A DNA stretch of 64,000 bases from Flaveria trinervia (taxonomy: Eukaryota > Streptophyta > Magnoliopsida > Asterales > Asteraceae). The stretch covers positions 47,319-111,318 of the forward strand of contig JACCIX010000535.1 of the NCBI GenBank assembly GCA_025506515.1, in the 5' to 3' direction. Shown here in pieces: positions 35,474 through 46,671 of the stretch. The notes beneath the pieces were generated by a model, which saw only the letters and a list, made by a program, of their open reading frames with translations, had not been told where the DNA came from and made no database searches. The position numbers and the translations under genes were made by a program. How positions within the stretch are numbered: position 1 is the stretch's first letter; the number at the start of each line of letters is the position of its first letter.

Positions 35474-36365
35474 TGACAGGATCAGCGATCACAAGTTTGA
35501 TGTATTAGAGTTCAAGGCAGCGGAATAAGAATAGGAATTAGACAAATTGTAGCAAGAAGTCGATGCTTGTATGCATTAAGAGCACATACGGTTATAGCGA
35601 GAGAATATATTTCTGATTCAAGGAATGTTTATAGATATGAAATGTTTCTAATCAAATCATTCAAATCATTCATTCATTCATCATTATTACAATAGGTTGA
35701 CACTCCTTATATAGAGTGCACTTGCTGCTATTATCACGGGAAAGTGACAACTAGCAGATCTAATACAAAAATAACTAACTCTTAACAAACTATTGAAATG
35801 TTCACAACTACTGAGAACATATCAGAGTGTTAAGTACAGAATATAAAACTACTGATTAGAAACTACTAAAACTACAACGACTGAAGAACAAGCTCTTCAG
35901 TCGTTTTACAAAACTACTGAAACTAGAAATATAAAACTATTGATATCACAACTACTGAAGAAGTACTCTTCAGCAGTTGTGACAAACTACTGAGGCTTCA
36001 GTAGTTGATCTTCAGACTTTTACCTTCAGATGTTTCATCAGCTGATGACTTCAGTAGATATCATCAGCTGATGTCTTCAGTCTTTGTCTTCAGACTTTGT
36101 ACATCAGTTGTTGATCTTCAGCACTTGTAAACTCTTCAGCTGTTGTACTTCAGTACTTTGGTCTTTCAGCTTCAGCACTTGTGTTCTTCAGCTGTTGTAC
36201 TTCAGCACTTTAGTTCTTCAGCTGTTGAAGTCTTCAGCACTTGATCTTCAGCTGTTGAAGTCTTCAACACTTGTCAAACTGCTGATGAGGCTTTCAGCAG
36301 TTGTTGTGATACCATATGGGACTTAGAGGTTTTCTGATCTTGGCTCATTGGTTTTTGGTCCAACA
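35474..36365 (-). repeat. Element D 5' LTR
   Basis: It is 892 bp, from TGACAGGATCAGC to GGTCCAACA. TATA complement CTTATATA at 35706-35713, about 235 bp from the U5 end; GCAGCGGAAT at 35517-35526. U3 is filled with CTTCAG/ACTACTGAAG repeats from about 35780 to 36300. It is very similar to 15873-16763, so the insertion is fairly young. Confidence 0.93.
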
Positions 36366-37377
36366 CATCCCCTTTCTTGAAGTCCTTACTTCTTTTGAAC
36401 CCCTGCAATAAGTTGCAAATGTGAGTTCCACATCCGGTATACAATACCGATGTGTTAGAGGATATTAAATTTAGATCAATATGAATCACGAAATTGTACC
36501 TGAGGTTTGCCCGACATCCCTCTTAGCTTGTAACTCTTTGAGATGGACTTTACAGTTTTTGCCCAATGTCCAATCTCTCACACTTAAAGCATGGGTCATT
36601 TGAAGCAACCTTTTGTTCTTCTCTGCTTCTTTTGGTGGTGGCGCTCTTACCACTCCTTTCCCTTTCCCCAAATATGCCCTTTAACCCTTGGCAAACATTG
36701 CCTGGATGCGGAGTGAGGCCTCTTCTTGTTCCCACCTTCATTGATGTGAGAACGGGTAAACCCTTTTACCATGGCCGGCTTGGTAGTTTTGAGCATAGAA
36801 TGAAGCTCACTTATTTTCTTGTCCTACTGGTTCATGTTATATTCATGACAAAGTTGTCAAACCATTTGACGAAGAGTAAGGATCAAATCCGTAGCCAATC
36901 TTTGAAGACGGGACAATTCAGCCTTTCGAGGCAATCAATGTGGCTTTTCATCTTAAGTACATAAGATGAAACAGATTGGGTGTATCCATACGAATGCGTG
37001 AAGTGCTCCAACCATTTTGAAGGCTGAACCCTTTCTTGTTGTTGGAACATTTCCTTAAACGGGGAATCATGTCGTATGCTCATGATGTTAATAATCCTTT
37101 TCGAGATCCAGAGTTTACTTCCAAACATGAGGCAAGTCATTTGGGACCGAGTCCTCAGTGTATTTCACCCAATATTAGGGCTCCTCTCTCCTCCTCATTT
37201 CGTTGATCGGGAATCGGATCGTCTAAAAATACGATATTTTCTCTTTCTTGAGAACAATTCTCAAGTTCGAAGCAATCTATAAAGTTATTATGGTTTAGAC
37301 GCTCCTTTTGGGAAATGGTTCTTAGTTACAGTGATGGGAGGGAAGGGTTAATTATTTTCCTTATTGTTGGTGACCAT
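36366..37377 (-). pseudogene. Element C gag and protease part
   Basis: This continues C upstream of D. Minus strand from an ATG at 37377 (MVTNN): Gag core fragments (SVSSYVLKMKSHIDCLERLNCP near 36930), a Lys-rich stretch, a worn zinc knuckle (NDPCFKCE near 36600), then a protease reading VLYTGCGTHICNLL, where the catalytic aspartate of DTG is tyrosine. Frameshifts are frequent. It ends at the CATCC duplication shared with 15868-15872. Confidence 0.84.
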
Positions 37378-37690
37378 CTACAAAATTTAACGAAGTTCAA
37401 TTGTAGTATTTTCATATTATTACATTTTAATACGTAAAGCCCTTTTGAAGTGTCTGACACAATTATAAATTATAGAATCTAACGTTACATTTAAATCGTG
37501 GTAGGTGACCGTTATATATATTTAAATGGTGTAAGACACTAAAAAGGTGTGGGACGACTTAAACATCATATGTGTGGTCGGCATATTATCCTATCAACAC
37601 CTTTGTAAACCACATTGTGGTGATCCATTAAACATGGTTTGAAAATCAGTTACCCTAATTACATAAAACTGTGAGTTTTCAAACATAAGT
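37378..37690 (-). other. Element C leader, first part
   Basis: It aligns with the A leader 8558-8905. One worn copy of the conserved leader motif (GGTAGGTGACCGTTAT) is at 37500. It is cut by element F; the leader continues at 50334. Confidence 0.78.
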
Positions 37691-38632
37691 TGATAGGATC
37701 TCAGCATCTAGTTTGATCGATTCGAATGATTTCAGCAGCGGAATAGAGTACCAACTAGCACAATTCGAGCAAGAATACCAAAGATATAGCAATGAACAGA
37801 ATTAGTTATAGAGAGAGAAAGTTTCTGCAAAAGAATATTTCATTCAATCACACGCTTTGGCATGGCTTTCGCAAAATTACAATTTAGGTCATTCTTCCTT
37901 ATATAAGGAAAGATGACGTAGGCTGATGTCACTTGATAGTGACATCTAACCGTTATTTAACAAACTACTGAAACACTAAAACTACTGAAGATGTCAAGCA
38001 GCTGACATCTTCTTACAAGAAGCTAAGTGTTTACTTATTACAAAACTACTGATAAGAAACTACTGAAACTACAACGACTGAAGAACAAGCTCTTCAGTCG
38101 TTTTACAAAACTACTGAAAGTAAAACATAAAACTACTGATAAACACAACTACTGAAGAAGTACTCTTCAGCTGTTGTGACAAACTACTGAAACTTCAGCA
38201 CTTGGTCTTCAGACTTGAACTTCAGACGTTTCATCAGCTGATGACTTCAGTAGATGTCATCAGCTGATGTCTTCAGTCTTTGTCTTCAGACTTTGTACAT
38301 CAGTTGTTGATCTTCAGCACTTGTGGACTCTTCAGCTGTTGAACTTCAGTACTTTGGTCTTCAGCTTCAGCACTTGTATTCTTCAGCTGTTGACCTTCAG
38401 TACTTTGGTCTTCAGCTTCAGCACTTGTGTTCTTCAGCTGTTGGACTTCAGCACTTAGTCTTCAGCTTCAGCACTTGTGTTCTTCAGCTGTTGAAGTCTT
38501 CAGTACTTGATCTTCAGCTGTTGAAGTCTTCAGCACTTGTCGAACTGCTGATGAAGCCTTCAGCAGTTGTTGTGATATCATGTGGGACTTAGAGGTTTCT
38601 GATCTTGGCTCATTGGTTCTTTTGGTCCAACA
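37691..38632 (-). repeat. Element F 3' LTR
   Basis: It is 942 bp, TGATAGGATC to GGTCCAACA. Palindromic TATA region TTCCTTATATAAGGAA at 37895-37910, GCAGCGGAAT at 37735-37744, and the conserved 12-bp-arm hairpin at 38073-38102. The U3 at 37960-38560 is dense in CTTCAG-type repeats, including a ~58-bp tandem unit near 38345-38480. Confidence 0.93.
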
Positions 38633-38861
38633 AACTCCCCCTGAACCAATGCAGCCAAAACCTCTAATTGATTTATTTTCCCACTTATTGTTGGCAGAAT
38701 GGTTGGTCTTTTTCCTTCTTGATCAGTTGAGAAGATGACCCATATAAGCACTGGCCTGGGAATGAGTCTCTGATGATTTGGTTGGCAATGTATGGATGGG
38801 AGCTCTGTATTGGGGAATTGGACACTGAGCTGTTCCCCCATCCATGAGACTCACTTCCCAA
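38633..38861 (-). other. Element F polypurine tract and 3' noncoding region
   Basis: The polypurine tract (minus strand TTCAGGGGGAGTTTG) is at 38633-38647. Between it and the aORF stop lie ~210 bp. A shifted frame stays open here to 38723 (ending YMGHLL), so the exact aORF end is open to doubt. Confidence 0.75.
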
Positions 38862-41800
38862 CTATGAGCTGTAGGATTCCCTGGTGTAGGCCTCCAAAAA
38901 TACAATTTGTTCCTCCATGGTGAGCTCCTCTGCCTCACCATCGAAGAATCCTTCTGGCCCATAGTACTCAGACAGAATTTGACCTGTTTTCCATTTTTGA
39001 GTACCACTGTTGTAATCTGTCTGTAAGCAAATTCATCAGGATGATGACCTTCTAACAGCAGTGGTAACTCATCCTTTCTGATCTCATTCAGCCTCTTATA
39101 CACCAGCCCCTTTTTGATCATTCTGTTCTCCAGCATCTTTTGTGGAGGCATGTTTGAGGTGTAGGCCTTTTTGAAATCTTCCAGGATTTCCCAGGGTGAG
39201 ACTACAAGGGCTAAGGAGATCACTTCATCTACAATCTTTTTCACTTGCCCATTGTATCTCTGAGGATATTTTTCTTTTGTATTCTGTGAGCCACCCTGGG
39301 ATCAGGCCAAATTCTTACTCTTTCTTTCACATACTGAAAAGTATGTCTAAGAGTATAAATCCTCTGAGCTTGTTTTTTCATATTATGATGGAGGAAGTGG
39401 CTGCATATGCTTTATCTACTCTCCTCAATAACTCTTCATCGTGCAATCTGTGTTGTTCTCTTCTTCCAATTTCACTTTGATTGCATCTCTTTGTTGCTCA
39501 GGAGTTATTGCAAGAGAGAGATCTTTGGCCTTAGGCAACTGCAGAACAGCTGAGATCGGCAGCCTATCTCTTCATCATCATTTTTTCTTCTTCCACAAGC
39601 CTCAACACCCTTCTCTTCTTCTGCTTAGGTGCATCATCGGCTGTTGGTTTTGAGGGTAAGGGAGTTGTTTTGTGGGTTGTGGTTGTGGTTGTTTTGGAGA
39701 GGGAATGTTGACAGGCTGAGTTAGCATTTTGGAGGTGAGTGTGGCTTTTGAGTGTTTGGCTAGCTCAGTCCTGCTCCCTGCTCCTGCTTCATTCAAAGCT
39801 TCGACTACTAAACCCTTAGTATATGCTTCAGACGAACAGATCTTGGAGGTTATGGCCAAGATGCTGTCCCTGGTCCATGATTTTACTTCGATCAATGATC
39901 TCCCAAGGTATTTGCTGATAAATCTGATCATGATCTCAAGTCTCTCTCTATCCATAGTGCTGTAGCTGGCCCATCTTTGTTGGATCTCTTCGATCTCTAA
40001 TCTTCTTATTTCAGAATCCAGCTTTTCAGTGTCGAAACCTTGCCTAAACAGCTGATCAATGATATTGTCCATTGATCTGCTGTGTTCAGCATCAGCCTCT
40101 TTAACCATTTCATTCAAGTTCTTCTCTTTCTCAGCACTCTTCTTTTTCTTGTATGTGACATGAAAATCTTTTGACTTTCATGTACTTTTTCAATTTCAGC
40201 TCCCTTCTCAATCACATTCTCCTTCTCTTTTTCGGCCTCATACACACAATCCTTCTCTTTTCCACCTCTTTATCCTTCTCTTTCTCTCTCTCCTTCTCCA
40301 TCCTCTTTCTTTTAGCTTTCACTGCTGAACTCTCCCCTTTTTGGGTGCATTGGTTGCAAGGGATTGAGTAGCAGAAAGTTGTTGGCTCAGTACATCCTCC
40401 ACCAGGGTTGTAAGACAGAAGAAAGTCTCTCATCAACAGTTTAATAACAATCGGTTAGCTGCGGTGTGATGAGAGATAGGGGATTTTGAGGGATAGCATC
40501 CATTTGCTCAGGGGGGTTTTGGTCCTGAGAAATGGTGCCAGAAACAGAGGCAGGTGGCTGAGATTCTTTGAGTGGCTGTGTGTTTAAGTGACCTTCAGAG
40601 GAAGGTGCCATTTGTTGGGTTGATGTGGTGGCAGATGGTCTTTCTCCCTGAGAGAGTTGGTCAAGTAGTTTTTGCAGCCCTACTTCCTCCTCTAGGATTA
40701 TGTTCTGGGCAAGAACATCATAAAAGAAGCCCAGGTCATCATCAGCAGATGCTGAATCACCTGACCTCCTGCTTGTAGCAGGATGTACATGCACTGGGTG
40801 TAGACCAGATGTAGCATGTGCCCCTTTGTCTTGGAACTGGGGACTTCCAGCCTCAGGACTTTGTCCTTCATCAGCTGTTGCCTCTGGTGAGGTCTTAGTT
40901 ATGTTACCAACCTCAGTCTGATCATATGCTGATTCAGAAGAGGTGGCAGCCTCACCAGATGTTCTGATCTCCATATCCACACCAGGAGATAGAACATTTA
41001 AACCCCGGTGCTGTGGGTTGTCAGAAGCATGTGTATCCTCTTCCTCAATTGCTGTTGTTCTCCCCTTTGTTGGTGGTTGTAGGGGAGGAGGAGAGGCATG
41101 CAGCTGAGTCAGCACATTAGCAATTATAATGGTTGGACTTTGGGGGCATTTGCATGGGGAGAGGGGATAGAAGCTGATTGCATCCGGGGAGAGGGATGCT
41201 CTTCAATGATAACCTCCTCAAGTGAGAGAGGTCTCAGTAATGTGGTTCCCCTGAAGTGGTTGCAACAGGATCCTTTTGAGAGGATACCTGTGCGGCTGTT
41301 GCTGGTTGAGTCTTTAACACTACTGGAGGGTTTGAACCAGTAGGTTTATCCTGTTTGGGTGGTACAGGAGCATCATCAGGGGACTCATCTCCCTGATTAG
41401 CTTGTTTGGGTTTGGATTTTGGCTTGGTGGGGACTTTGGATCTGGCAGTTGAAGCTGTGGGTTCCCTTTGCTTGGGTTTGAGCAAACGGGCAGCTTCTTT
41501 GAGAGATTGGTCGGAGTTATGCCTGGAGTATACCTCAGCTAGAACAGCTGGTGCAGGGACTCCAAGGCCAACAGGCCATCAGTTTGTAATTCATTAAAAT
41601 TATGGCCATCAGAAACCTGGGATATAATAGCCATCTGTTTCCCACAGGTTTCTGTGCCAGATCTTTGATTTCTAGAAACACAATTTGTGAAAAATTTAAA
41701 GGTTGGTGTTCTAGAATTGAATATAATACCTGTTGCCACCGGAAGACATTTGATCCCATGAGGATGTCTTCGAGGCTAAGCAAACATTCACCATATGAAA

Positions 41801-42213
41801 TATCAGTCGTTCAGCATCAGGGAAGTTCTTCTTCAGTATGGTAGCAGCTCGAAGATTTCCGTCGTACCCATTGTTGATGAAGGACATATCAGTTGTGCCC
41901 TTCGGGTACTCAGTCACAGCAGTAGCATCTTGTAAATTTAGCACTCGACGAATGCTATCAGGTGTAACCTCTACTTGTTTTTGGTTGACCAATGACCGAA
42001 CAAAATTTGGCCGGAAGGCACATCAGTGTGAACGTAGGCATTGGACCAAAACTGACTTAGTGACTCTGGGTAGATGGTCGGGTTTAAGAGCAGAGCAGTA
42101 CTATACTGAGAATCAGCCATTAGGTCTATGGCGTGATCAAACTTTGTCCAGAAGGCCGATTTCGTGAGGTAGGCGACGCAATTATGTCTGGGTTTTAGAC
42201 TCATGGTTGCCAT
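38862..42213 (-). CDS. Element F extra ORF (aORF), ~1,115 codons
   Basis: ATG at 42213 (MATMSLKPRHNC). Same layout as in D: N-terminal domain with NPTIYPESLSQFW and LYPRF; Pro/Ser/Thr-rich middle; SADDDLGFFYDVLAQN at ~40735; a Lys/Glu-rich stretch; IDQLFRQGFDTEKLDSEIRRLEIEEI at ~40060 (two runs: IDQLFRQG and EIRRLEIEEI); QKKRRV near 39610; and a C-terminal domain with PQKMLENRMIKKGLVYKRL near 39140. Frame breaks near 41990, 41760, 41510, 41200, 40440, 40190, 39600 and 38960 are mostly single-base. No membrane segment or signal peptide is visible. The clear similarity to D at protein level, with many synonymous and conservative changes, argues the ORF was under selection while the family was active. 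Confidence 0.8.
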
Positions 42214-43026
42214 TTTTGAAGTATGAAGGTCAGAAGAACGGCTAATGGAACGTTTGAGAAGAAGACAGGTATTTATAGGGTTGGGATAGGAAAAGGCTGA
42301 AAGAAAACTACTGAAGGTTTTGGTGTGGTCATCAGCTGTTTGAAACTACTGATGACGTGGTATTAACCTTCAGAGGTTTAAAACGACTGACAGTGGTGGT
42401 GTTGTCATCAGTGTGTTATAAAACAACTGAAGACTTGGTTTTGACCATCAGACGTTGAAACAGCTGAAGTCTTGGTGTTAACCATCAGTATTTATGAAAC
42501 TACTGAAGGTCGTGGTTTTGACTTCATATGATGTAAAACTGAGGACTTGGTGTTTGTCATCAGTAGTTGTGAAACTACTGAAGACAGTGGTTTTGCCATC
42601 AGTTGTTGTAAACAACTGAAGACTTGGTATTAGTTATCAGTAGTTGTGAAACTACTGAAGACTGTGGTCTTGCTTCAGTTGTTTAGAAACAGCAGTTGTA
42701 GAAACAACTAGAGAAATTACTCATCAGCTGTTTTCGTCAATTCTTAGCTTTTCAGCTGTTTCATACTGTCCTCAACACTTACTCATCAGACTTTTCATCT
42801 GCTTTTCAGGTGTTTCATAGGACGTCAGTACTTATCTGTTTTTACTGATTTCAGTAGTTGTAACTACATCAGTAGTTTAGAACAGATAAAGTACTTCAGT
42901 ACTTGTGAGGCATTTAGCCTTCAGTAGTTATAAAAACTACTGAGGGTAAAAGAACTCATCAGTACTTATATGTGACATGGTTACCAATGATCATCAGTTA
43001 TTACTGAGATCATCAGTAGTTGTCAC
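42214..43026 (-). promoter_or_regulatory. Element F spacer with U3-like repeats and a TATA box before the aORF
   Basis: The spacer runs from the Pol stop (TAA 43027-43029) to the aORF ATG. About 42290-43020 is filled with CTTCAG, CATCAGTAGTT and AACTACTGAAG motifs, as in the LTR U3. On the minus strand a perfect TATAAATA lies at 42277-42270, 57 nt before the ATG, followed by a pyrimidine-rich stretch. This fits a polymerase II promoter with a short 5' UTR. Confidence 0.62.
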
Positions 43027-46000
43027 TTATTCTAGCTGCAGCATACCAAGCCTTAACACCAGGTTGTGGAAAGTTGAACTATCCAAAGGCTTAGTAAAAA
43101 TGTCTGCAAGCTCATCAGCACTAGGCACAAACATAGGATTAATTAGACCCTTTTCAAAACAATCTTATAAAATGATGTCTAATTTCTATATGTTTGGTCC
43201 TAGAGTGCTGGACTGGATTTTTGACAATGCAAAGAGCTGAAGCACTATCCATTAATAACGGAGTCTTAGTCTCTGTAATGCCATAATCCAAAAGTTGATT
43301 CTGAAGCCAGAGTACTTGGGATGTACAACTTGCAGCAGCAATGTACTCGGCTTCAGCAGTGGATGTAGCAACAGATGTTTGTTTCTTACTCTGCCAAGAA
43401 ATCAAACAGTTGCCTAGGAATTGACATCCACCAGAAGTTGATTTCCTGGTTAACTTACACCCTGCATAGTCACTATCAGAGAAAGCAACTAATTTGCAAG
43501 AGTGCCCAGTGGAATACCATAAACCTAGAGATTGTGTACCTTGCAAATATCTAAAGATCCTCTTGACTGCAATCAGATGAGACTCTTTAGGTGCAGCCTG
43601 AAATCTAGCACAAACACATGTAGCAAACATAATATCTGGTCTAGAAGCTGTTAAATACATCAAGGACCCAATCATACATCTGTAAAGCGTTTCATCAACA
43701 GCTTTACCTTTCTGATCAATATCCAATTGTGTGGTGTTGCACATGGGAGTAGAACAGGGCTTACAGTTTTGTAAATCAAACTTATTTAAAAGATCTTTTG
43801 TATATTTAGACTGATGAATGAAAATTCCATCAGCTTTTTGTTTGATTTGCAAGCCTAGAAAGAACTGTAATTCTCCCATTGCACTCATTTCAAACTTCCT
43901 TTGCATTAATTTTGTAAAATCATCACACAACTGGGGATCAGAGGATGCAAATATAATATCATCAACATAAATTTGAACAAGTAGCTTATGCTGATCCACC
44001 TTCTTAATAAATAAAGTTTTATCTATGGAGCCTCTAGTGAAATTATTTTGCAGAAGAAAGTTAGATAATGTCTCATACCAGGCTCTAGGAGCTTGTTTCA
44101 ACCCATAAAGAGCCTTATCAAGCTTGTATACCCATTCTGGGTGTTTATTATCCTCAAAACCTGGTGGTTGACACACATAAACTTCTTCTTTTATTTTACC
44201 ATATAAAATGCACTTTTAACATCCATTTGAAAAACTTTAAGATTGTGGAGTGCAGCATAGGCTAAGAACAATCTAATTGCCTCCAGTCTGGCTACAGGGG
44301 CAAAGGTTTCATCATAATCAATACCTTCTTCTTGTGCAAACCCCTGAACAACCAGTCTGGCCTTGTTCTTAACAATAAGCCCATTTTCATCTGTTTTATT
44401 CCTAAACACCCATTTAGTGCCTATTGCACACTTACCTGGGGGAAGAGGAACAAGCTCCCACACTTGCTGCTTTTTGAACTGAAGAAGCTCAAGCTGCATT
44501 GCTTCAACCCAGCCATTGTCTCTAAGTGCAACATGATAATTCTTTGGCTCTAGCTGACTGATGAAGAGAGCATAGAAGCAGAAATTGGACAATTGACTTC
44601 TGGTTGAAACTCCAGCATTGATATCCCAATGATTTGAGACATTGGGTGATTCTTCAGCTCTTGATAAACAATGAGATCAGTGCAAGTGTTTGTAGAACCT
44701 TCAGCAGCAACAGATGTTGATGTAGACTCTTGAAACCATGTAGATGGTGGCAACTCAAATGAAGTTGAAGATGCAGAAATCTCATCAGCACTTGTTGTGG
44801 ATGAAGCTACTGAAGCTACAGGAGCATCAGGTTTAGAGGACACAGGCAGTTGGTCACTAAACCTGAAGAGGTGAGTACTGCTATCATCATCATCATCAGC
44901 ACCAGCAGTACCACCAGGTGGTGAACTGTTGACAGGAGCAACAGCAGGAGTTTGATAAGGAACATATTGCAGTATGTCCAAATCAAATAGCTCCACAGGG
45001 CTTTGTGGAATCTTGTCCTTTGGAGATTCATTAAACTTAACATGTAGAGTCTCTTCAACCATCTTTGTTCTACAGTTGAAGACTCTGTATGCTTTGCAAG
45101 TTGATGAATAACCAACAAAGTACCCTGCATCCACCTTAGGATCAAATTTTGGAGTTGATCCCGTGTGTTGAGAATGAAACAAGGACACCCAAAAGCTCTG
45201 AAGAATGAAATTAGAGGGGCCAAATGATGAAGAACTTCATATGGAGTCTTCATCAACCTCTGATTTACTAGAACTCTATTCTGTACATAGCAAGCTGTAT
45301 TGACAGCTTCAGCCCAAAAGTCATTGGCAGTCCAGAATCAGCCAACATGGACCTTGCAGCTTCAATAAGGGTCCTGTTCTTTCTCTCCACTACTCCATTT
45401 TGTTCAGGAGTTCTTGGAATGCTAAACTGCCTCTTGATTCCTTTGAGAGGTAGAACTCATCAAGTGTATTGTTTCTGAATTCTGTTCCATTATCACTTCT
45501 AATACACTTGACTGAGAGGGAATACTGCTTCTCAACATACAACACAAAGTTGATAATCTTCTGAGCTGCCTCATCCTTTGAATGCAAGAAGAAAGTCCAT
45601 ACAAATCTGGAGTAATCATCCACAATTACCAGACAGTATTTCTTCTTAGCCATACTCATCACTCTCACAGGACCAAAGAGATCCATGTGAAGAAGCTGTA
45701 AGCAGGCAGTGGACTTAGGTTCTTCTATGGAGGGAAATGAAGCTTTGTGTTGTTTTCCTTTTAAACAAGCAGTGCAGTTATCTTCACATTTGAACTCCTT
45801 CATAGGCAGTCCCCTTACTAAACCATGGTTTATCAGCTGATTTATGTTTTTGAGATTAACATGACCCAGCCTTCTATGCCATAGAGTAGATTCTTGAGGG
45901 GAAGCCTTGGAAAATAGGCAAGGATGGCCTTTGAGATCTATTTTCTTGGAAAGATCTAAGGCATACACTCTTCCTGTCCTGTTGGCCTTCAGGAGAGTGT

Positions 46001-46334
46001 ATTCATCCAACACCTTATCAATCAAACTTAGAACTTTGGATGACAGAATCCGACAGTTCTGACTGGTGAAAAGAGCAACATGGCCTTTGTCACACATTTG
46101 ACTGACACTCAAGAGGTTGTACTTGAGATTTTCCACATGGTTAACATCATCAAACTTTATTTCCCCATTGGAAACAAAGCCTTTGCCGATGATGTAACCC
46201 TTTGCATCATTGCCAAATGACACAAACCCCTTCCTTCCTTGAGAGTAGTCATTAAGAAGTGATCTGTTTCCTGTCATATGCATGGATCCTCCACTGTCTA
46301 CATACCAGATGCCTCTGTGGCATGTTGAAGAACC
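43027..46334 (-). pseudogene. Element F pol: protease, integrase, RT, RNase H (near-intact)
   Basis: It starts at the candidate acceptor (GGTTCT at 46334). The open frame 46340-45390 holds protease WYVDSGGSMHMTG (catalytic Asp near 46298), pre-integrase LWHRRLGHVN and CTACLKGK, and the integrase core HMDLFGP and SDNGTEF. After a break near 45430 come the integrase C-terminal part and a Ser/Thr-rich linker (45256-44550), then RT from 44592. The frame 44176-43154 (340 codons) contains YGLKQAPRAW, YVDD at 43958-43969, and RNase H SDSDYAGCK and STAEAEYIAA. Only ~4 frame breaks occur (near 45430, 45190, 44190, 43155). Confidence 0.92.
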
Positions 46335-46671
46335 CTGCAAAACACAACAAATTAGTTAGATTTTGAGACCCAAACCTTTTTGGTTTTGGGCCTGTTCTCA
46401 TCAACAGATGGTAAACTAACAGGTTTGTTGGAAACAACAGCCTGAGAGAAGAAGATGGTGAAGAAGAGGAATCCTTTGGCTTGGACCTCCTTTTCTGTGG
46501 TTTCAACATAGGAACATCTAATTGGTTAACTCTTCCCAATAGATGTTGAACCATCATAACCAGCTGTGTCTGATTTTGTGATAAAGCTTTCAGCTCTCCA
46601 GACACATTGGCATTGGAGTTTGATAAGTTCCTATGTTGCACCTTCTTCTTTTGAGCAATCTCAGCTGTTAC
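46335..46671 (-). other. Element F candidate intron at the gag/pol junction
   Basis: Minus strand: donor CAG/GTAACA at 46672/46671, branch-like CTAAC near 46355-46360, acceptor GTGTTTTGCAG ending at 46335. The gag stop TAA (46352-46354) is inside. Removing 337 nt would join gag codon CAG to pol codon GGT in phase. No transcript evidence is available. Confidence 0.45.

Larger units (their letters stand above)
15873..36365 (-). mobile_element. Element D: complete family II copia element with extra ORF, hosting B
   Basis: D has LTRs at 15873-16763 and 35474-36365 and a perfect target duplication CATCC (15868-15872 and 36366-36370). Without B and its duplication it is ~12.4 kb. Minus-strand order is 5' LTR, primer site, gag, pol, repeat-rich spacer, extra ORF, polypurine tract, 3' LTR. 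It is inserted in the protease to pre-integrase part of C. Coding regions are recognisable throughout but frameshifted. Confidence 0.93.

Noticed and set aside
36084..36326. + strand ORFs rich in LQLLKSSALDLQ-type repeats in the family II LTRs (also near 16540, 38267, 49964)
   Set aside because: They are translations of the CTTCAG repeat unit, antisense to the element, and differ in frame between LTR copies.
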